Translations under genes and position numbers: made by a program
The notes under the pieces: generated by a model
What the model was told of the DNA's origin: nothing
The model's database searches: none
Seen by the model: the letters and a program-made list of their open reading frames with translations, nothing else
Assembly: GCA_005883855.1 (NCBI GenBank)
Contig: VBAU01000233.1
Span: forward strand, 1 to 5,831
Source of the DNA: Bacteroidota bacterium
Lineage (GTDB): Bacteria; Bacteroidota; Bacteroidia; Chitinophagales; Chitinophagaceae
DNA: 5,831 bases
Reading direction: 5' to 3'
Shown: in pieces, positions 1 through 5,831 of the stretch
Layout of the letters: the number at the start of each line of letters is the position of its first letter
Position numbering within the stretch: position 1 is the stretch's first letter

Positions 1-1
1 A

Positions 2-121
2 GATGCCAATACCAAATCCAGCAAACGGGTGAAATACCTTCGCACAGACGGTGGCAGCGAATACACAGGCTCTCTAACTCCTCTCCTATCATCCTACGGC
101 ATTACACATCAGCCAACATCA
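2..121 (+). mobile_element. Truncated Ty1/copia retrotransposon integrase fragment
   Basis: Reading from base 2, the frame gives about 40 residues containing VKYLRTDGGSEYTG followed by SSYGITHQPTS. This matches the integrase catalytic core of Ty1/copia polyproteins, whose usual pattern is a KxLRxDxGxEF block, then a GIxHxxTxP block. The D of TDGG is the expected second catalytic aspartate. The family normally continues with a proline and PQQNG. Here the similarity stops after the TS at about base 121, and the frame then reads unrelated residues to a TAG stop at 164-166. The fragment runs off the left edge of the window, so the rest of the element may lie outside. It is a decayed or truncated copy with no function expected. 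The family assignment rests on motif recognition only. Confidence 0.8.
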
Positions 122-160
122 AGGATTTGGTATTTTTCCTATTCGCGTCTATTTCACTTT

Positions 161-192
161 GAATAGGTTGATAGGACCGAATAGTTTGATAG
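161..192. repeat. Short direct duplication, 18-bp period
   Basis: GAATAGGTTGATAG at 161-174 is repeated as GAATAGTTTGATAG at 179-192 with one mismatch, and GACC lies between them. It sits just after the copia breakpoint and has no coding meaning. Confidence 0.65.
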
Positions 193-237
193 TCAGGTCC
201 CCGTTTTTACGAAACTATTTATTATCGACGAGCTTCA

Positions 238-375
238 TTTGGTGTCTATTCAAACACTATTCCGGATGCATTTAGATTTCCCGGTCCCCATTTGATGTGC
301 ATTCGGACACTATTCCGGATGCCTTTAGATTATATTTTCCACTTTTGATGTCTATTCGGACCATATTTGCAAACG
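238..375. repeat. Degenerate tandem repeat, 53-bp period, about 2.5 copies
   Basis: Copies start at 238, 291 and 344, exactly 53 bp apart. The shared core is TTTGATGT, then YATTCGGACACTATTCC, then GGATGCMTTTAGATT. The first two copies differ at about five of the first 40 positions and diverge in the last 13. The third copy keeps about 20 bases before decaying. The unit contains the palindrome TCCGGA. It may be part of a solo LTR or another non-autonomous element, but no boundaries or target-site duplication can be identified. Confidence 0.7.
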
Positions 376-391
376 GGATGGAGATGAAATA

Positions 392-406
392 GAACTGAAT
401 TGGAAC
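392..406 (-). repeat. Isolated inverted copy of the 11-bp repeat motif
   Basis: GAACTGAATTGGAAC is the exact reverse complement of GTTCCAATTCAGTTC at 2082-2096, inside the tandem array upstream of the neighbouring gene. The single copy lies 23 bp beyond that gene's stop codon, so the gene at 430-1877 is bracketed by inverted copies of the motif. Confidence 0.6.
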
Positions 407-429
407 GCGTATGTGTCTATTCATCTAAA

Positions 430-1877
430 TCAATCTTCTTCGCTATCTTCACTATCCAACGCACACATTCCAAGCGCATCGGGATCATCGTCTTCATCAT
501 ACTCCACAGTGTCATCTCCAATAACTGCCAATTTCAGATCCTCTAATGTCTTTGGCTTTCTCTCGATCTCGGTCACGAACTTTGTCCATCTCGCTTTGTA
601 TAAGTGAGGCTGGAACTGAACAGGACTGAGGTTTCCGCTCTTGACGTAGTTAAATCCCCAGAGGAGCTGATTAATTAGTAAAAGTAAAAGTAAAAGAAAG
701 AGATTTGTACCGCAATACAAACCCATGCAACTGATTCAGCTGTGATTTTATCTCGGAGGGCCGTCATGCCTTCGGCAGGAGCGATGTTTCCAAATCCCTT
801 TTTATTAGAAAAATAAATCGATTTCATCCCCTCGACGATGGCAGGATGTAGGAATCGTCCTCGGCGTGGCTATAACACGGAGCTTAGCATGGAAAGGGAA
901 AGGGATTCAGAGAATACTTGAAGTGTCTTCCACACAAACCCATAATCTTTGAGGAGGCGGTCAACCATGCTACCATGCTCTTTGGAATCTTTTGCCGGCA
1001 GATAGTAGTGGGAGGTCAATGGCTTTTGCTGCAGAATATACCTCCGAAGGGAGGAAGAGAAGTTGTCAGTACGCTGTTTCGCCTAGAAAATCATCATATA
1101 CTCTTTGATATGTGTTTACCGCTTCCAATTCTCTCTTGGCCAATGGCTTGGCGTCCTCTCGAAACATCATACGGTGACGGCGCTTGATCATTTGTATAAG
1201 TACACGATTATCGGCCAGTCTTTTCTTGCCCCTTGTATCTCCTTCTGGGGCGGGGTCGTCAGGGCCTTTTTGAACGTAATCCAGCCTGACAGCCTCGAAG
1301 AACATCGACCACAAATACCGATCATCTTCCGGAAGCTCTGAAATCCGGAAGCGCTTCCTTTTCCTACTCTCCTTGTCGATTTCTTCAATTTGGCGTTTTC
1401 GTAAGGGGGAGCCATGCTTGATTTCTACCACATCATCATCCAAATTGAAATCCATTTCGAATTCCTCATGCTCATCATAGTCATTGGTTATGGAAGGCGA
1501 CATTTGAATTTGCATATCGTCGGGATTTGGCCTCGGCGTCTGTAACGTGGCGAGATACATGGCCTTACCAGCCTCTAACATTTCAGCAGTCCATATAAAC
1601 CCGGTACTGGGTCGGATCGAGTAGAGACTGGGATCAAGTTCCTGGTGTGTTGGAGTGCGCGAGGATATGCCTGAGAATGAGGATGAACTTCTCGTAGGAG
1701 ATTTTCGATTGGAAGACGTAATATTCCTTGAAGAGGTCTAAGCAATCGATTAGCGAAAGAAATCAAAACAAACACTTGGCTAAGGGTTGTCTCCAAAACT
1801 GGTGATGATGACGTGCCAACTTGTGCAGGAGTTTCATGATCCTTTTTGGCAAGCTGAGACTTTTTCCTTCCGGCCAT
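430..1877 (-). CDS. Five-exon gene, acidic nuclear-type protein with DUF6532-like C-terminal half
   Basis: Proposed exons in transcript order are 1877-1776, 1737-1120, 1082-918, 869-723 and 666-430, giving about 422 aa. The start is ATG 1877-1875, about 60 nt below a TATA box. Introns are 38, 37, 48 and 56 nt, all phase 0. Three have GT, a CTAAT/CTAAG branch and AG; the second is less certain (see 1029-1119). The N-terminus is Ser/Thr-rich and disordered. It is followed by an acidic stretch (EHEEFEMDFNLDDDVVEI) and a basic NLS-like run (SRKRKRFR). The second half contains SMVDRLLKDYGFVWKTL, then GRFLHPAIVEGMKSIYF, ITAESVAWLLWGFNYVKSG and FQPHLYKARWTKF, ending in an acidic tail (DSEDSEED). The order FLHPAI, YF, helix-G and Y..W is reminiscent of fungal DUF6532 proteins, whose function is unknown. 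That match is from memory. No catalytic motif is seen. The frame stays open across every junction, so the gene appears intact. Confidence 0.78.
667..722 (-). other. Intron 4 of the 430-1877 gene, with hexamer microsatellite
   Basis: This 56-nt intron runs from GTTTGT to ATCAG with a CTAAT branch. Its pyrimidine tract consists of repeated CTTTTA units on the coding strand (AAAAGT on the plus strand, about 679-697). Splicing joins ESVAW to LLWGF in phase 0. Confidence 0.75.
1029..1119 (-). other. Intron 2 region of the 430-1877 gene, two possible splices
   Basis: The frame from exon 2 meets a TGA at 1068-1066, so an intron is needed here. Option A is 1119-1083 (37 nt, GTAAAC to TCTAG, with a weak ATGAT branch about 8-11 nt before the acceptor). 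Option B is 1101-1029 (73 nt, GTATAT to TGCAG, with a consensus TACTGAC about 36 nt before the acceptor). Both keep phase 0 and an open frame, giving 422 or 410 aa. Option A fits the size and branch-to-acceptor spacing of the other introns, and B would have to skip an earlier AG, so A is preferred. Confidence 0.6.
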
Positions 1878-1935
1878 ATAGAACGCGTTGACGCGATATT
1901 GTGTTTTGAAAACAAGATTTGGCCAACATATATGC

Positions 1936-1943
1936 TATTTATA
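1936..1943 (-). promoter_or_regulatory. TATA box of the 430-1877 gene
   Basis: The minus strand reads TATAAATA here (plus strand TATTTATA), 59 nt upstream of ATG 1877. With normal TATA spacing, transcription would start near 1910 and leave a 5' UTR of about 30 nt. Confidence 0.6.
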
Positions 1944-2050
1944 CACATTGTGATAACGAATAAACAAGTCGTTGAACAGTGAAATGTTTTCCGATTTGGG
2001 ATTCGTTCCGAAGATTAAGTAAGTCAATATTTAGGTAAGCATTTAATTGA

Positions 2051-2240
2051 TCCAATTCAGCTCCAATTCAGCTCCAATTCAGTTCCAATTCAGTTCCAAT
2101 TCAGCTCCAAAATTTTGGACTCCATACTTACGATCCAAATCAGCTCCAAATCAGCTCCAAAAAGATCTATCAGATACGGTATACATATTTATTATGAATT
2201 CAGCTCTAATTCACATCCGAATCAGCTCCAATTCAGTTTC
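2051..2240. repeat. 11-bp tandem repeat array (TCCAATTCAGY) with scattered variants
   Basis: Five consecutive 11-bp units TCCAATTCAGC/T fill 2051-2105 and differ only at the last base. Two TCCAAATCAGC units follow at 2134-2155. Degenerate units (AATTCAGCTCTAATTCACA, CGAATCAGCTCCAATTCAG) lie at about 2197-2240. The array lies 170-360 bp upstream of the 430-1877 gene, in its promoter direction. It could be a protein-binding array or simple slippage-generated sequence. Confidence 0.85.
2106..2119. repeat. 14-bp perfect palindrome at the end of the repeat array
   Basis: TCCAAAATTTTGGA is a perfect palindrome directly abutting the last perfect 11-bp unit. It begins with the same TCC that starts each unit, so it may be a unit whose second half was replaced. 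Confidence 0.7.
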
Positions 2241-2359
2241 AAAATGATTTAGGTAGTATATACATACTTAACAACGGCTGGTATACACGGCCATGACATG
2301 ACAAATATTGAAAGCCATGTACCATTATTAGCACTACGATACAATAATTTTTCTTAATA

Positions 2360-5300
2360 TTAATCCAATTCCATAGGATGCTCGCGATCATTCCCATCCC
2401 CGGTGTGTGATTCAGATTCGAGATCCATTGGATTGTCCGCAGTATCTCCATACAGATTTAAAGCTTTAATTCTTTCCAGAGTCTGGAGTTTGACTGCCTT
2501 TGCGTCATTCATTTTTTTCAGCGTTTCCTGCCAACGGCGAAGCTTCAGAGAGTTCCAATCATCCTCTTCTAACTCCAATTGTTGAATGATATCGAAAGCT
2601 TGATAATCTCCATCTTTGTTACAAAATTTCTTGGCCATCAGGCGTTCCTCCTCTGCACGGGATTCCTTAACCTCAAAGGCGACCATATCTCCTTTAAAAT
2701 TTCTGTCTCCGATAATATACACCTTTGGAACCTTGACCTGTCCTTCCCGGCAGATTCGACCAAGGGATTAGTTCTTGTTTCGAATAGGGAATACCAATTG
2801 CCTGATTCTCCATAGCCTGACTATAAAGGCTCCCAAGGAAGATCATATTCGACGCCCCAACAAGGTTGTGCCCACACGATCCAACGTGGTCAGTCATCAC
2901 AATGCCATCCAACAATCCGGCATTCAAGTTTTCGACTACCTGTGTCCGTGCAGCATTCGTCGCAGATTGTCCCCACATGCGAGTCCCAGCCAAAATACCC
3001 ATTTTTAATTTCATGACTTCACTACATACCTATGCAGTCAGCGGTGAGCAAGAAAAAAAGAAGTACGTAATAAGCCATGCTCAACAGAAACAGTCGATCC
3101 GATACGATAATAAAGTTCTCCCCGGTGGTTTTTATCTCTTTGATGAGAGCGACCAAACGTTGGAGCCTGCCTGATGGTTTTTCGTATCGAATCCGCCGTT
3201 TAATTATTTCCTCCATTTTTTTCTGCCCTTGTGAAGTTCCAGGCAACTTCACAAGGGCCTCGTCCACTTCCGCATATACACTGGTCCATGCCAAAAACCT
3301 CTGTTTATCCGCTCGTTCAATAACCTTGGCCATTGTTTCCCTCCGGGTGCCTGTCCGGTGATACATTTTTCGGGCGGCTTCTTCGGACCACTGATCAGAT
3401 TTGGGGAGAATTTCCCACGGTACTGGACGAGCAACTTGACGATCAACTACCCATTGGCCGTTCCATACAGACTCCCGGGTGCGACGAAGATAAAATGGCG
3501 CAATCAAAACTCGGAACGCAAGGACATTCCAGTGGTCAGAAATCATCAAGCGTTTCAGTGATCTTGCCAATTTATCACCCCATCTGCCATTCTCGTCAAA
3601 TGGTCCACCGCAATGAATAAGCACTCCTTCTGCATCGGTGGCTGGCCCAAGAGGGAAAGGGGTTCCTGAAACTAAAACGTTGAATTCAGACCGGGCAACG
3701 AGTTTTCGGTACAACTTGGAGCGGGACGATTGGGAGGAGCGCCAGGCAGTGTGAGCTTCATCTGCAAATGACGCTACAATCTGAGACTCCTTGACGAACT
3801 GGGGACTTGAAACTGTTTTCCAAAAGTCAGTGTGTTCGGCAAAGAGACTGTCTCGTACGATCCAGATTGTGTCTGAGCGTCGATCTTGCAGGAAGAGTTC
3901 TTTGCTCCATGGCCTGGCCCGGATATGTTTGTGGCTGAAAAATTTGGAACATTCGTTGACCCAGTTATCTTCGAGAGTGACGGGACTAAACAATGGAGTC
4001 AGGAAGTCTGTTTGCAACGAAGTAAGGGCACCCACCAGATAACGAAATTCACTCGCCTTTTGATGTTCGGAATGCCTTCCAACCGACGGTTGTTGGAGTA
4101 CAAAAAAGAAAAAGTTTGAATGGTCTGTCACTAGTCAGTAGAGTTGAAGAAGGGATCACCTTTCCAACTCCCATTTCATCCCCAAGCAATGCATATGTTT
4201 TTTCCTCCCGACATTTATGCAGAAAGGCAACACCAACCTCTTGCCAAGGATGAAGTTTGAGGCCGTCTCTTAGAAGTGGGTTGTACTCAGGTTTCCAACT
4301 ATGTCGTAAGTTTTTGTGCTCCATTTCCAACCCCAATCTGAGCAAACCTTTTCTAAATAAAATCAGTCAGGCAAGGTTCGGGTTCAATACGTCTGTTTGG
4401 TTGCAACGTCTGCTTCAGTGTCCCCATCATGTGGCATAAACTCATCGGGAAGAGGTGGTGTGGGTGGACAAACAGGAATCTCCACGCTTGGGGCAACTGT
4501 GGCATGCATTTCCGGAACTCCCTCAGGTGGAATCGCATCAGGATCCAACAATATCTGATTAGATTCGCTAGATCCCACTTTCTCTCGCAATCCATAATCT
4601 GCAGTAGTCTGTTGAATCAACTCGGACAACAGATCGACTGGTTCTTCGGGGGCTTGAAGTTCCAATGAGCCAGTAATGTTTGATGCAGAAGGACTTCCGA
4701 CTGGCGCGGCTGAATCGAGTGCCCCACCATCAGCAAACATATCAATGGTGACAGGGTCTGCAAGGACAGGTTCGCTTGGTTCCACAGGAGGTGATCGAAT
4801 GTGAGTTGTTGGCACATCTCTCGACTCTTCCACAGAGTTGGAAGCCAAATTTTGTGGTGCCTCCAATGTAGCGACGTCCCTGGAATACTGTGCCCCTACG
4901 ACACTGTCTTCTTCTTCTTCTTCTTCCTCCTCCTCTTCTTCGTCACTTTCAAAGTCATCGGAATCCAAATCACTCAGTTCTGACGACAAATTGTCTCCGC
5001 TAGGATCCAATTCGGGCGAAGCCGTGTTTGTTTCACATTGAATAGTTGTGACAATCTGCGCCGGCATGATCGGTAGCTCCAATGATTCATTTGACCAAGA
5101 CAGTCCGTGTTTGGGGGACTGTGGTGTATTCATGGATACTTCAATATTAGTAAGGTTAGAGCATATAGAAATACGTTGATATCGAGGATAAATAGGGACC
5201 GGATGATGTATGATTTCCTCCATCAGGTTCCCATCTGAATGAGTTACAACTTCCTGACCTGGAGAGGAAAGCAGAATTTCTTGATCGTGGGACGTTGTCA

Positions 5301-5831
5301 CACGACTGGGTGCGCTCAATGAATTTTCTCCCAAGGATGGTTCCATGTCAGACGACTCTCCTTTCTCTGACTGGACCTCGGCCACACATTGCATTACCAC
5401 AGAAGGATGTATGTGACCGTGGCGCAAGTGATACAAGAGGAGCTCAGCAATTGATGGCTCCAGCATACGTCGTTTGGCATCAGGCTGGGGAATCGCGTCG
5501 TAGGCGTCATCAGCATCATCCATAGTCCGTTTCAATGGTCGCCGGGAATCTATTGCTGAAGATGAGGAGGGTGTGGTATAGCCAATGCGCAAATTTCTCA
5601 GCGGTGTCGAAAGAGGTGTGCCGCTCGAGTGATTTGTCGGACTTCGATGTTGGGGCGGAGTTAATGCCAACGTGTCTTGTTCATGGACTGGGGGCGTAGG
5701 TGTTGATGGAACTTCGCGGGTTGCGAATGATGCACTACTTCCAGAGGTCGCAGGGGCTTGTATCAGGAGACATTCGAGTATGTGTGATTGACCTTTGTCT
5801 TTCTTCTTTTCATTAGTAGTTTGCTTCCTCT
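2360..5831 (-). CDS. SNF2-family DEAH ATPase/helicase, 5' end beyond window
   Basis: Exons in transcript order are >5831-4391, 4352-4160, 4124-4036, 3985-3067, 3029-2795 and 2760-2360, encoding at least 1091 aa. Introns are 38, 35, 50, 37 and 34 nt, four of them with CTGAC branches. Residues are counted from the first full codon (5829). Residues 1 to about 480 are disordered and acidic, with 11 consecutive Glu at 297-307. The ATPase core follows: LKLHPWQEVGVAFL, then motif I GDEMGVGKTIQTF (about 537-549). Motif Ia region VICPVTLEDNW is rebuilt across intron 3. Then come motif II DEAH (649-652), motif III SGTP (680-683), FYLRRT and ENFIIVSDR (from 863). Lobe 2 has motif V SCGHNLVGAS (931-940) and motif VI RICREGQ (960-966). 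SNF2 enzymes use ATP to translocate on DNA, usually to remodel chromatin or aid repair; this subfamily is not recognised. The frame is open to the window edge, so the start is off the window; the first in-frame Met is at 5523. The TAA stop is at 2362-2360. The only defect is the intron 5 acceptor. Confidence 0.9.
2743..2794 (-). other. SNF2 gene intron 5 with missing AG acceptor
   Basis: The donor GTATTC at 2794 and a CTAAT branch are present. The boundary that keeps the frame and restores AIGRICREGQ falls at 2761, where the intron ends TG, not AG (34 nt). The next AG, at 2744-2743, gives a canonical 52-nt intron in the same frame but yields AIGQVKVPK, without RICREG. Retention leads to a stop at 2696-2694. 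Confidence 0.7.
3030..3066 (-). other. SNF2 gene intron 4 (37 nt)
   Basis: The intron runs from GTACTT to GCATAG with CTGAC 8 nt before the acceptor. Phase 0 splicing joins SMAYY to VCSEVMKLKMG within helicase lobe 2. It is a clean example of the very short intron class in this window. Confidence 0.85.
3225..3258. repeat. Perfect 14-bp inverted repeat with 6-nt loop inside SNF2 exon 4
   Basis: GCCCTTGTGAAGTT at 3225-3238 and AACTTCACAAGGGC at 3245-3258 are exact reverse complements separated by CCAGGC. The sequence is coding and gives ALVKLPGTSQG in the linker between the two helicase lobes, so the mRNA could form a strong stem-loop. Confidence 0.85.
3986..4035 (-). other. SNF2 gene intron 3 (50 nt)
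   Basis: The intron runs from GTGGGT to GTTTAG with CTGAC before the acceptor. Phase 2 splicing joins VNFVI to CPVTLEDNW, rebuilding the conserved SNF2 segment around motif Ia. Read-through instead meets a TGA shortly downstream. Confidence 0.85.
4125..4159 (-). other. SNF2 gene intron 2 (35 nt)
   Basis: The intron runs from GTGATC to GACAG with a CTGAC branch. It interrupts the Walker A codons: splicing joins GDEMGVGK to TIQTF and completes motif I. At 35 nt it is near the lower limit for fungal introns. Confidence 0.85.
4353..4390 (-). other. SNF2 gene intron 1 (38 nt)
   Basis: The intron runs from GTATTG to ATTTAG with a CTGAC branch and is phase 2. It joins the acidic N-terminal exon (ending DVATKQ) to TKGLLRLGLEMEH, just before the ATPase core. 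Confidence 0.85.
4909..4941 (-). repeat. Trinucleotide (GAA/GAG) tract encoding 11 glutamates
   Basis: Eleven consecutive GAA/GAG codons on the minus strand are flanked by Asp codons, within a segment rich in SD/DSDD. The mix of GAA and GAG suggests a moderately old tract. Such acidic runs are common in chromatin proteins, and the length may vary between strains. Confidence 0.9.

Larger units (their letters stand above)
122..429. other. Non-coding stretch of degenerate repeats downstream of the 430-1877 gene
   Basis: No credible coding frame is seen here. The stretch is AT-rich and full of variants of the word GTCTATTC (near 148, 244, 351 and 414) and of its reverse complement form GAATAG (161, 179). 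It separates the broken copia fragment from the 3' end of the minus-strand gene that stops at 430-432. It should hold that gene's 3' UTR and polyadenylation region, but I see no clear AATAAA on the minus strand. Confidence 0.6.
1878..2359. other. Intergenic region between the two minus-strand genes
   Basis: No coding frame is supported here. Reading along the minus strand, it holds the 3' flank of the SNF2-type gene, then the 11-bp repeat array with its palindrome, then the TATA-containing promoter of the 430-1877 gene. The direct repeat ACGCG, TTG, ACGCG at about 1883-1895 sits in the presumed 5' UTR. Confidence 0.6.

Noticed and set aside
918..1341. Plus-strand open frames opposite the DUF6532-like gene
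   Set aside because: They carry no recognisable domain and are antisense to exons that join into a coherent protein.
403..1888. Shared 8-mer GAACGCGT at 403-410 and 1881-1888 as possible element ends
   Set aside because: Eight bases in direct orientation can occur by chance, and the flanking bases do not match.
1763..1948. Upstream minus-strand ATG at 1948 as the gene start
   Set aside because: That frame differs from the ATG 1877 frame, starts upstream of the TATA box, and does not join to exon 2.
2051..2240. CRISPR-like array
   Set aside because: Units are 11 bp and directly adjacent with no spacers, in a clearly eukaryotic context.
2694..2794. Read-through frame containing NLPGRTGQG, resembling a helicase motif VI
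   Set aside because: It comes from reading intron 5 and runs into a stop at 2696-2694. The other frame continues the protein with RICREGQVKVPKVYIIGD, a far better SNF2 match.
4838..5041. Plus-strand frame with a long serine run
   Set aside because: It is the antisense of the minus-strand GAA/GAG tract in SNF2 exon 1; no other support for a gene.
5521..5523. In-frame ATG at 5523 as the true SNF2 start
   Set aside because: The frame stays open for about 100 codons upstream to the window edge with protein-like composition, so a start outside the window is more likely; it cannot be excluded.

Overview
The window looks like fungal nuclear DNA, with Basidiomycota the best guess. Both protein genes are split by many very short introns (about 34-56 nt). 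These have GT donors, CTGAC or CTAAT-type branch points 8-15 nt before the acceptor, and AG acceptors in all but one case. A fragment of Ty1/copia integrase and several non-coding repeats suggest an accessory, transposon-rich region. The phylum is an inference from gene architecture and remembered domain distribution, not from any search.

Layout from left to right. 1-429: a truncated copia integrase fragment (2-121), then AT-rich non-coding DNA with an 18-bp-period duplication, a 53-bp-period degenerate tandem repeat (238 to about 375) and one inverted copy (392-406) of a motif found again at 2051-2105. 430-1877, minus strand: a five-exon gene for an acidic, NLS-bearing protein of about 422 aa. 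Its C-terminal half resembles the fungal DUF6532 type of domain. 1878-2359: intergenic, with a TATA box for that gene, an array of 11-bp units and a 14-bp palindrome. 2360 to beyond 5831, minus strand: a six-exon SNF2-family (DEAH-type) ATPase/helicase gene with a long acidic disordered N-terminus. It is complete at its 3' end and runs off the right edge of the window.

The two genes are on the same strand, about 480 bp apart. Nothing proves they act together. The SNF2 protein has recognisable motifs I, Ia, II, III, V and VI, so it should be a nuclear DNA-translocating ATPase. The partner protein has no catalytic motif that I recognise.

The most notable point is the last SNF2 intron. The splice that preserves motif VI (RICREGQ) ends in TG, not AG. 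The nearest canonical AG acceptor would remove exactly the six residues RICREG, including both motif VI arginines.
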